Shown here piece by piece: positions 53,804 to 64,000 of a stretch of 64,000 nucleotides of DNA (positions are counted from its first letter, which is position 1; every line of letters begins with the position of its first letter). A program made the translations under genes and the position numbers. This stretch comes from Paulownia fortunei (lineage: Eukaryota > Streptophyta > Magnoliopsida > Lamiales > Paulowniaceae). The DNA lies in assembly GCA_019321725.1 (NCBI GenBank), contig CM033121.1, positions 744,001 through 808,000 of the forward strand, written 5' to 3'. The notes under the pieces were generated by a model. It had not been told where the DNA came from. It made no database searches and saw only the letters and a program-made list of their open reading frames with translations.

Positions 53804-56800
53804 TTATCTGTGATCTTTCTTGCTCTTTTTCAGCAACATCGACATGTGGTCAATATAATCATGACCGACTCCATTCCCTCCCAGCAGCCATTGCAGAGCC
53901 TCAGCTGCTGCGTCTTTTTCTGCTTGCTTCTTGTTGTTGCAAGGCTGCCCCATTATCTGCATACCATTGAATTCCACAGTTGATCGAAACTGGTTGTTCT
54001 TTAGCTGCTTAGTCTTGTAGCTGGGTGCGGCATGGCCTGCCCGTGTCAGCAATGTCTGTAGCTGGCTCTTAGAGTTATCACCTCCAGGGCCACTTTCTGT
54101 ATTGTATATCAAGGCTGGTTTTTGTGCCGCAGCTATTGCTGCAAAGGATTGATTGGAGGGCTGTAGTACCTGACGGTTGAACACAAATCTGCCACCACAC
54201 TGATCTTCTGAGATCAGCAGACGTATTGCAGACATAAGCTCATGATAGGAGTGTATTGCCATTGTGGGATTTAGGAGCTGCACATAAAAAAAATTAAAAA
54301 AAAAAAATCACCAAAATTAGATTATCAGCATTGGTTTATTCAAACATAACCAGCAACAATACAAACTGATTTTTCACTTGCAAAATCAACATAACGACAT
54401 GAGCAAACTCCATTGCTAATGAACACCTATGAAACCTTTAAAAGAAACAAAGAGACAGGCATGATAGATGGCTTCATTCTTTTCACTCACTTTGGTCTGA
54501 ATTAATTCATCAAGCTCTCTCCTCAAACTCTGGTACAATTCTGCTATAGCAGGATCCATATAAAACTCCAAGTATCCACCCAACATCTTTAAGTGGCCAT
54601 CCTGTGAAATCATAAAACGAGTCCCATCAGCACCAATATTCATAAGTCAATCTCAATAAATACGGATTATTTTTAAACTGTACTTTAGGGCAAGAAAATA
54701 AAGTATGCAGATTGAGAAATCCACCATATCCCCTCTTGAGATGCTTCCACCAAATAGGAGCAGCATTGAATCAGACACCGCAGTCGAATCCCGCAGAAAG
54801 ACAGAGTTTACTTTGATTTTTTCATTGAACACGAGCCATGGATATGGTATTCTTGAGTGGCGTGCGTTCACCGAGTTCTGAGCCAATTTCAATGAGACCA
54901 TAAGAAAACCTCTATTAATCTATAAATCTTCAATCACAAAAGCAATTAAAAGACATTAAGCTAGTGGAACACTTACAGAGTATAAATGCACAGGCCCATC
55001 TTCCATTGTTTTCAGGGAGAAGGATCTTTCATTGTGCTGTCAATGAGTTTAAACCATGTTATTGAAAATGAAAAGGAAGTGTGAATAATGGTCAATGGAC
55101 ACTAGGAAACTAACTAGTCAACTTGCTGGAGACATAATGGGTTAAACGAATTATAAAATGACTTTGCCAATCAGATTTCTTGAATTAGTGCAACAGCAAG
55201 AAGGCAGCCATCATCATCTTTTCATGTACAAGGAGTTTAAACACCCAACATTATCCTCACACAGCACAGAAACCAGGAAGCAGGTTACTAGATAAATAAA
55301 ATACACCACCCAGTTACTGATACTATTAATGATCTTTGTACAGCTAATAACACCATGGCTTACCACAACAGAGCAAATTCCAGGATACAAGCCATAACAA
55401 ATAATTGCACGAAGGAGATGCTCATCATAGCTCCAGACACTGTAAGTCGTTGGGTTGCTATCAACAAGACCTGTATCCTTTAGCAAAGAGTAGAACTCCT
55501 GACGAAGGGAATCAATAGCTTTCATTGACTGTGCAGACAGAAAATTTTTCCAGCAATATTCATGTGCAGCGAGATCTCTATCAGCAACTTTCCAGCCCTC
55601 ATATGCCCGGACAAGAGCAAGATGGTCACTGTAATCACGTGAAAACTGTGCTTTTGCCACTTCCGCAAGCTAAAACAGAAAACAAGTATGTTACTGACAA
55701 TTGCAGATGTAATCTCGTCAATCCTCAATAACAGGGAGCTCTCATTAGACCTCAGACCTCCATTAAACTTTCCCATATTCATTAGTAAATGACATATAAA
55801 CAATGCTCTATTTTTTTTTACTTAATTGCCAAATGCAGAACAAGCATTAGAATATTCAAGAAAATTTTTGCAGAGTTGTGAAGTCAACATCTAATGCCTC
55901 TTATGGAGATACAATTGCCTCTACCCTCATGCATTTCAAAGAGGAATTACAACATGCAATTGGACTTCAAGTAGTCTGTCTCAAAAGTATATAGCGCATT
56001 TCCAAACCCTCAATTTCCAAGGAAGGTCATCCAGCAAAACAGAAAATATAAAAATGGGAAAAAAGAGAAGAAGCACACTCATGAGACTCGCAGTGAAAAG
56101 CAAAAGAAGAAAATGCAGAGCATGACATTGATGCATGGCTGATGAAGGGAACAAGAAGAGCTTTGTTTAGCTATGCGAAGAATTCTTTAAACAGGCAACG
56201 AATAACAAATAAAAACTAATTGTGAAGTTGAATTTTCACTGAAATTTATCAACAATAGAGACTATATACTTTCACTTACCTAGAAAAAGATAGTAGCCTA
56301 ATTCTCTGATTTTCATTGAAGTTAGGCAACAATAGAGACTATATACTTCACTTACGTAAAAAAGAATAGCAGCCTACTCACTGATTTAAGTTCCATATTT
56401 CAGGAAAAAAAATTTACAGTAGAACTGATATAGATATAATCTTATCCCAGACTTCACTATAATGTAGACTTCGAAGCATCTCAGAGTTAACACAGAAAAA
56501 AGGGACATCAACAATAGAAAACTCTAGGTTCTAAAACTTAAGCATTATGTTGAGATGGGAATGGTACTACAGGAAATCCATATAGAATTACTTTAACATT
56601 TATCTTTAACAAGCATTAAATTGGATAAAGCATCTGACAAGAAAGACAAAAAGTTTAATGCTGACTTCTTTTGAAAAGTAGCTTCATCCATCAACAAATC
56701 CATGGTAAGAATCTCCTTATTTTTACTAAAGCAAGAACATGCAACACAGTTCCTAAGATTTCATTCCAAGAATCGAACATCATCAATGCATTAAGTCAAA

Positions 56801-59800
56801 TAAGACGATTCTTTTATAATTATCAACAGAAAATCAAGGGAAGGAGGTAGAAGTTTTGCAAAATGATGGTAAGAAAAATAAAGTTAGTTTTCAAGCACCA
56901 CTTCTGCAAGCAATGTCAGTATGCAGAATATTTCATCGAAATGTGTATAAATATATATGTAAGAATGTGTATAATATATATATGTCTGTGTGTGTCAGTA
57001 TACATATATATAGAGAGAGAGTAGGTTAAGCATAATTGTTAGTCCAAGGTGCCAAAATCTCTGGCAGGTTATGCGCAAGGCACAAGGCGATGCATGAGGC
57101 CCATGAGAGTGAAGTGAGTTGTGCATGCTTTTCAAACTAATAAACAAGACCAATAAATTTCAGCATTCCAGACGCACACACCAAAAAGAGATCCAAGATA
57201 TCAAAGGGGATGCGTTAGGTTTCACATATAATCTGGGATGAAGAAATAAATTCAACATCTTTACGATCATCTCATTTCTAATTTCAAAGAGAGTATAAAA
57301 CAAGAGCACTGCAAATTGGTGAAAAGCAGTGGTGGAATGCAGATCTTCTGGTGATGTTCCTTTACTATCATAAAAGCCACCCAGGATTTGGCATTTGTCA
57401 ACAATAAAAAAAATCAGATAGTAAAGTCCATTGTAGTAAGATGTACTGGCACAATCACCAACAAATATTTTTTAGATACTTTGACAAATCAATGTGTATG
57501 GTAGAAAGACAGCAAAATCAAAAGGAAACTTTTAACAAGCCACACTTTGTGTGTGCCGTGAGCCTTTTCATTCATGCATAAAAGCATAAAAAAAAAGCCC
57601 GACTTATAGAGCCTTGAGTATGAACAAGAGAAAAAAAGGAAAAAGCCTAGTGGTAGGTCTCGTCAAGCCTTGGGCTTGGGCATGTGCCTTTTGAGTCTTT
57701 AACAACTGTCAATGTTATAACATGAATGTTGGCAGGTTCTGATGGAAAACTTTACACATGATGATGAATTCGTAGGGAAATCAATATATGTGCAATCTTA
57801 GAACAATACTTGATTTTAGAGTGTTTCTTACATCCTTCTTATCCAGTGGAGCTAAGAAAGGATCACGGACACTTAGACCAGCAACAACACTTAATATTGG
57901 GTCCAAGCAATTAAATATAACACCAAGAATAAGCATTTTCCCAAGTTTGGGCTCCATGGGAAGCATTGTCAAGTAGCGTCCTGCGAAAGAAATCAGGAAA
58001 ATGTATAAGAGAATGCAACCTCATTAACCAAAAAATGGTTGAGATGATAAAAGACTTCTAACTTACCTAAAACAGTCAAATTCTCATTCTCATCTAAAGC
58101 CCCAACAATCTTTAGATATTCAATAGCATTTTGAACCTACCATGAAAAATAAGCCTTAGACATGGAATTAGTAGAGAGTGATATGACAACCTTAGAATGG
58201 AACTTGTAAATATGCTTCTTTCATGATTTTGTTATCAAAATAATGTTTCGTGAATACACTGCAGATAAAACACGTAGGCGACATGCAATCAATGAAAAGA
58301 TGGCGAAACCTATCTGAGTGAGCATTACCGCAAGATACTCTGGTGATTGCAATGCCTTAGATAGGAACTCAGAGATACCGCCGAGTTTCAGACTCTTGAT
58401 TTGCAAACAAAGGGACTGCAGAGGAGTCCTTAGAATTTCGGGCAATTGATAATCTGCAAAAGCATCATATACGCATCTTGGATAGAGATGGTAGCATTCT
58501 CCTGGCTGAACACGTCCAGCTCTTCCTCTTCTCTATTTACAAACATAAAAAAGGAAAGAGAGATAAAGGGAATTAATATAGAGAAAATAAATGCCAACCC
58601 AAGTGATGATTAAAATGCCAGTAGATCATGGCACCTCTTATTATAGACCATTTGAGCATGTATTATAACAGAACAAAGTCATTGAGGTAAAACTTTTAGT
58701 CCATCTATATCATTTTGTCATCCCAAAGGATATTTTGTATAAGGCATCTCAGTAGATGTTCTCTATATACATTTTTATCTTGGTGGTACTGTCATCTGCA
58801 CTTTTTTTTTTTTTAAAATTTTATCAGCACTCAACATCAAAACTGAAAAGTACTTAACTCAGATTCTGTACTCGCAATATACTTTTAGAATAATCTTTTC
58901 TTAGATCACATCACATAACCCAAAAAATATTAGTGGATATAGTTTTACATAATTGGCCAAAAGATTTCTGAATGTTAGAGAAACAAGAAGCTGATAAGCT
59001 AATTTCCATGATCAAACAATCAAACTTAAGCTGAATGTTACGTACTTGCTTAGCTGAAACCTTTGAAATCCAAGAAGGAAGCAAACAAGGAGTGTTATTT
59101 AGCGCATCGTATGATGACTCTTTTGCCTTCCCGCAGTCAATAACGAAAACAACGTCATCAATAGTAATGCTGGTTTCAGCTATGTTGGTGGCTAAAACAA
59201 TCTTCCTTATTCCATCTTCAGGTTTGTCAAAAATCAATTTCTGCAATCATTGAAGATCAAAACAAAGTAAGCAAAAATGACAAGCAACAAATACATGGGA
59301 AATAAATTTCTGTACATTTAGAAAAAGAACAGGGAAATAATATATATCATGAAATGGCCAGGAAATGGAATAATTTTTTTATCGCTACTTAACTTACTAG
59401 AAAAAACAAACAAACAAACAAAACGAAACAAAAGTTCTGATTTGATTTCCAAGAGAAGATTAATCCGGAAAAGTTTTTTACATACGTGTATACTGTACTT
59501 TAAATGCATATCTACCTCTACCATTTGAAACTGCCTCCTAGTGCTTTAGGTCTTTAAATTGCATAATGCACTTTCTTATGAGGAAAGGGCCAAAAGATTT
59601 ATAAAAAAAAAAAAAAAGGCCAACACTGTACAGAGAGGAGGTTGACCTGTAGGAGGTTGTAAATGTGAATATGCATTCACAAGTTAGATTAAAAAAATAG
59701 ATGAAGTTTCGTTTCTTTAGAGGATCAAGTAGCCCAGTAGGTGACATTTGAGCTTTGCTAGCTTAAAGGTAAGAAAAACTTTCAATTGGTCTAAACACAT

Positions 59801-60844
59801 GTCAGTTTGTCGTGATCTGCCAAGCAGTTAAGAGCTTCAAAAGTACATTAAGCTATTAAACGTGCCACGTTTTTTTACACCTAATCCTTGGAATAAGTTA
59901 CTAGGTAAGTATCAGGTCACATGACAAAAGATTATTGAAGAAAAGATTGAAAGACAAAAATTAATTGGAATCCATTTTTAATATTTGCTTTTTCTATGGG
60001 AATCTGTTTATATGCATGGAGAAAACAAAATTACTAAAGCTGTAGGGTGGTCAAAGTAAATGTGGGATAATATACGAGATTAAGCAGTGCGATAATTGCA
60101 CCAGTGCACCAGTTAACGAGAAAATATTAAGATCTAGCACAAATATGAGTTGGTGAGATGGAAGAAACAGAGACCACAAGTTCATGGTAAAAATAGAACC
60201 AATTTCAAATGTGCAGACAATACATGAACCAAAATAAACCAATTGATAACATTCACAATGGAAGACAGTAATACCTACATACCAACCATGAAGACAATAA
60301 AGTAATATCTCAATCACCTGTTCTGCACTGCCCATAGAACCATGGCATGCCAATAATAAAACCCGATTTGTATCTCCTAGTACAGGATGAGCTTGAAGCT
60401 TATCTTTCAGAGAGGTTATGTCATCCCACCCAGTCATAAAAACTAAAACAGCACCTGGCCTTTCGTTTTCACATATGTTGCATAGAAGATATTGTATGAG
60501 ATTGAAACCAAGACAATCAGGATTCCAGTATGACAAAGACTCCCTTGTCCGAGCAGTAAAATCCTTGAAGTCAGCAGCACTAAGTGCGTCCTGATTCATT
60601 TTTCAAGAAAATTGCTTAAATCATCATAAGGACATAAACCCATAACATTGCCAAAGTAACAGAGCAAGTAGATCACCTCAACTGCAGAAGCAATTTGGCT
60701 CTTTCTCTTTCTTGGTGCTTGTTTGCTCATCTTCCACATCTTTTCCATACCATAATCGTCTATTTGATTATAAGTTGTCAACTGGTATCCTGTTGTCTCC
60801 AAAATATTTTCTAAGAAATGAGTCCGTACAGGATAAGTGAAACC
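53804..60844 (-). CDS. DExH-box RNA helicase, C-terminal part (720 aa), N-terminus outside window
   Basis: Eleven exons: 60844-60677, 60590-60318, 59240-59046, 58532-58329, 58136-58067, 57980-57832, 55669-55364, 55036-54977, 54877-54725, 54601-54491, 54277-53804; 2163 nt in phase. In order: [15 protein letters not shown] linker; RecA2 with motif IV ([11 protein letters not shown]), motif V ([14 protein letters not shown]) and motif VI ([13 protein letters not shown]); winged-helix/ratchet ([32 protein letters not shown]); OB-fold ([30 protein letters not shown]); and a C-terminal dsRNA-binding domain ([16 protein letters not shown] ... [19 protein letters not shown]). The family (DHX36/DHX9-like; plant DExH1/3/5) unwinds structured RNA or G-quadruplexes. 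Motifs I-III must lie right of the window. Nearness of TatC favours the DExH5 orthologue, by memory of At2g01130. Confidence 0.95.
56233..56390. repeat. Imperfect tandem duplication, about 77 bp unit, in helicase intron
   Basis: Both copies contain aacaatagagactatatact, then a cacttac motif and tag(t/c)agccta, followed by ctctgattt or cactgattt. The unit start shifts from 56251 to 56328. Confidence 0.8.
57042..57700. mobile_element. Possible remnant of a short non-autonomous transposon
   Basis: The left part is GC-richer than the intron around it and repeats aaggtgcc, caaggcacaaggcg and aggcccatga. The right part has gagccttgag, caagccttgggcttgggcatgtgccttttgag in pieces. Such AAGGC/GCCTT-rich text is common in degenerate short plant repeats. 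No clean terminal inverted repeat or target duplication could be fixed. Confidence 0.3.
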
Positions 60845-61470
60845 CTAAATCAAAAACAGTGGGAAAAAATTAGGGTAACTTCAGATTTAAGTTTATAGTA
60901 CTTTCTAAAACTTGAGTTCGTACTAAAGTAAAACCCTAAAGGGGTAACTTTGTATTTAAATTCATATTAGTAGTCATACAAAGTTCCTCGCAAAGCATCT
61001 ATTCTACTCATAAAAACAAAAAGTAATAACAAAGAAGCTAATTGTTGACAGTGACTGCTAATAGATCTGTATCTGTTATGGATTTAATAGAGCAAATTTA
61101 CTCTCATTAAACAACAAGATATTGAAACAAACAATAATAGAACCCCCATTATCACATCACACTTTAACCAGAATTTCATAGTGAGAATTGCAAACTAGAC
61201 CTTTGTGTAAACTAGTATTTGAGGAAAAATCTGAACTTGTTCTCTCTCATTAGTTGTATAACTAATTTAGCAAAGTTCATTATTAGTTATGTTCCTAGAA
61301 TCATTGGATTAGATAAATTGGAGTCAGTTTCCTGATTCTTAGGAATCATTCCTTTTTTGTGTCAATATTTATTCTTTTCCATTTTTATCTCCAGAGAAGA
61401 TTTGTATATAATTAGATAGAATGTATAAATCCAACATATATGAAAATATATTTTATTCCCTTTCTCCACA
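60845..61470. other. Helicase intron/upstream sequence and probable 5' LTR of the copia element
   Basis: No upstream helicase exon is visible. The right end (tttctccaca) abuts a primer-binding site, so the last few hundred bases should be the 5' LTR. The left LTR edge could not be placed because the second LTR is outside the window. Confidence 0.5.
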
Positions 61471-61482
61471 TGGTATCAGAGC
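61471..61482 (+). other. Retrotransposon primer-binding site (initiator tRNA-Met type)
   Basis: TGGTATCAGAGC, the classic plant LTR-retrotransposon site complementary to the 3' end of initiator tRNA-Met, directly after a CA that would end the LTR. Confidence 0.85.
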
Positions 61483-64000
61483 AGTAAAGCTCAAATTTCC
61501 TGGGGAAAAATAGCGCCAGGCCTTCATAGCCATTTTCATCTATGACTTGCCTTCATTTCAGCACCTCTGGCGATTTTATGCCAATTTTCATAACCATAAA
61601 CTTAATTTTTCAGCCTTCATAGCTGATTTTTGAAGAATGTCAGAAACTATATTTCTATCATCCCAATTACAATTACAAGCAGGTCAGGGCTAGAAACAAG
61701 AACAATTGGGGTACAAAAGCTATGAGACCTACAGAAAACTCTCAAGACTCTCTCGAGAAATCATCAAGTGCATGTTCATTGGATTTGTCAGGTAAATATA
61801 TTTGGAACATACATCGGAGAAAACCCTTCCAGACTTTTGGGTCATTGATTCTGGAGCCACGGATCATATGACCCATTCCTCATGCAACTTTAACACATAC
61901 ACACCACGCCCTAGTAGTAAGAAGATTGTTGTGGCAGATAGTTCGTTAGCTACTGTAGCAGGATTAGGGGACATCCATATTAGTCCCTCATTTGTTTTGA
62001 AAAATGTTCTCCATGTCCCTAAATTGTCCAATAAACTCTTGTCTATTCAAAAGCTTACTTAAGATATAAGATGTTATGTGACTTTCTTTCAAACACATTA
62101 TGTAGTTCAAGACCAGTTTTCGAGGAAGATGATTGGACATGCTAAAGCAAAGGAATGACTCTACTATCTTGAAGCAACAAGTACCTTGACTGGTGTCAAG
62201 AGTAAATTACCCACTTCTTTTCTTTCCTCTGCAAATAAAGATACAATTTGGCTATACCATCGTTTAGGTCATCCATCTTTTGCGGTCTTAAAAATTATGT
62301 TTTCATCCTTGTTTAAAGAACTTGATATAAGAAGATTTCCTAGTGATGTTTGTGAGTTTGCAAAACACAATCGTGTATCTTTCCCAATCAGTAACAATAG
62401 AAGTTCATTATCTTCTCATTTGGTCGATAATGATATTTGGGGTCCCTTAACTGTTCCTAACATGTCTGGTTCACGGTGGTTTGTGTCTTTTACCGATAAT
62501 TGCACTAGAAAGTCATGGATTTTCTTACTTAAATAAAAAACAAAAGTGAGTACCATATTCGTAACTTTCATTCCATGATCCAAAACCAATTCAGCGTGAA
62601 AATTAAGCGGTTTAGATCAAATAATGCAAGAGACTACTTCAATCAATTTCTATCTCCTTGCTTCCAAAAAGAGGGCATTGTCCAGGGGTCATCTTGTGTC
62701 AGTACTCCACAACAAAATAGAGTGGCTGAAAGGAAAAATGGTCATTTATTAAATTTTCTACACGAGTCCTATTATTTCAACAAAATGTTCCAAAATGTTT
62801 TTGGGGAGAAGTTGTTCTTACTTGCATATCTTATAAACAAACTTCCTTCGAGGGTTCTAAGGTTCAAAACTCCTATCGAAGTGTTTTCTCAATCCTATCC
62901 ACATTTTAAAGGCATAAACAATCTTACACCAAAAACTTTTGGTTGCACCCCATTTGTTCATGTCTACAGTGCACATAGAGGAAAACTAGATCCGAGGGTA
63001 ATTAAACGTATCTTTGTTGGGCATTCTCCTACACAAAAAGGATACAAATGCTATCATCGACGTCATCTTTGCAGAAGACACACCATACTTTCCCAAACCT
63101 AATCTTCAAGGGACCCTACACTGATGGAAAATAGTTACCTCTTCTTTCCTAGTTTGCCTACCTCATCACCTATTTCAATGGCATTGCCTTCATCGCCCAC
63201 TCACACCTCAAAAGCTCCAAAACACTAAAAACTCCAACAATCCAAACCACTCCAGAAACTCCAGCAATCCAAACAACTACATGGGGTGATTCTACTCTTG
63301 ATCATTCGAAACAAGTTTTAGCATATTCAATAGGGGAAGCCCCTAATACTAAGCCAAGGATTGTTCAAGAATCCAATCCAAATCTTGTGACTAAGGTAAT
63401 ATATGAACCTGAGGAAATTTCTGAATTTGTACTTGATAATAATAATATTAATCTGCCTATTACCATTCGAAAATGAACTAGAGAATGTACTAAGCATCCA
63501 CTATATTCTCTTTCAAATTTTGTGTCATTCTAGAAATTCTCACTATCACATAGAAGTTTCTTAGTAAGCATAAACACAACTTCTATTCCAAAAAATCTAT
63601 CTTAGGCATTGTCTAGTGAGGAATGCCATGAAAGTAGAGATAGAAGCCTCCTGGTTTTGAGAGTAATTTGGGAATAAACACAGTATACAAAAGGCCTTGT
63701 ATGGACTTAAGCAATCACCTAGGGTATGGATTGGAAGATTTGCAAATGTAGTGAAAGTCACAGGTTACAAACAAAGCCAAGGAGATCACATTTTGTTTAT
63801 CAAGCATTCAGAGACTGGGAGAGTTACAACACTCTTAATTTATGTGGATAATATCATCATAATAGAAAATGATGAAAGAAAGGGGAAGCTTTGAAGAAAT
63901 GCTTGATCAGGGAATTTGAAATCAAAGAATTGGGAAGACTAAAATACTTTCTAGGAATTGAGGTTGCACACTCGAAACATGGGATTATTATCTCTCAACA
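61471..64000 (+). mobile_element. Decayed Ty1/copia retrotransposon, cut by the window edge
   Basis: Copia pol order is seen in broken frames. Gag is nearly absent (a short start near 61638 that stops soon). A protease block with the D-S-G-A motif lies at 61802-62062. A GAG-pre-integrase and integrase start at 62186-62536, ending in a stop. Integrase continues at 62575-63102, where the Q-x-x-x-x-A-E-R-K-N block keeps its glutamate, but the position of the usual second catalytic aspartate reads N. A linker at 63105-63640 has several stops. Reverse transcriptase resumes at 63697 (LYGLKQSP), with the catalytic YVDD box reading YVDN. The part of reverse transcriptase between these is missing. The element cannot be autonomous. 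It is antisense to the helicase and either sits in one of its introns or just upstream. Confidence 0.9.

Larger units (their letters stand above)
55670..57831 (-). other. Long helicase intron (2.16 kb) with repeats
   Basis: Between the KKD and LAEVAKAQF exons. It contains a tandem duplication at 56233-56390, AT/TG/GA microsatellites near 56945-57020 and a possible mobile-element remnant at 57042-57700. Confidence 0.75.

Overview
The window is nuclear DNA from a flowering plant, most likely a core eudicot. Its genes are split by many short, AT-rich introns with GT-AG borders. The products are plant-specific (plastid TatC, plastid acyl-ACP thioesterase, DTX-type MATE carrier, nuclear-encoded mitochondrial ATP synthase beta). 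The spacers are AT-rich with microsatellites, and a plant-type Ty1/copia element sits at the right edge. No species can be named from this. All gene models were built by hand from reading frame, splice borders and recalled family sequence; nothing was searched.

Layout, left to right: (1) 882-5606, minus: ALIX/BRO1-domain ESCRT protein, 3' end outside the window, with an apparent one-base insertion in its first exon. (2) 8556-9551, plus: a Lys/His/Ser-rich, probably nuclear protein with two 5'-UTR introns. (3) About 10205-10451: a weak F-box-like relic. (4) 11173-14282, minus: pKIWI502-type FAD/NAD(P) oxidoreductase. (5) 15402-19331, minus: mitochondrial ATP synthase beta subunit. (6) 20971-25475, minus: MATE/DTX efflux carrier. 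(7) 27375-30442, plus: cyclin-D1-binding/GCIP-like protein. (8) 31093-35692, minus: plastid TatC. (9) 38290-39942, plus: divergent FATB-type acyl-ACP thioesterase. (10) 41588-46545, minus: base-exchange-type phosphatidylserine synthase (PSS1). (11) 48.4-53.8 kb: gene-poor, low-complexity DNA. (12) 53804-60844, minus: C-terminal 720 residues of a DExH-box RNA helicase with OB-fold and dsRNA-binding domains. (13) 61471-64000, plus: a decayed copia retrotransposon, antisense to the helicase and cut by the window edge.

The genes do not form a pathway; they are housekeeping neighbours. From memory, the content recalls two Arabidopsis blocks: At1g15110 (PSS1), At1g15130 (ALIX), At1g15140 (pKIWI502-like) and At1g15150-15180 (MATE); and At2g01110 (TatC) with At2g01130 (DExH helicase). 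This looks like an ancestral segment that was later fractionated. I found no evidence of a new multi-gene system. The points most worth checking are the ALIX frameshift, the FATB-like paralogue with a possible alternative 3' exon, the decayed copia insertion beside the helicase, and several short tandem duplications and G-rich tracts.
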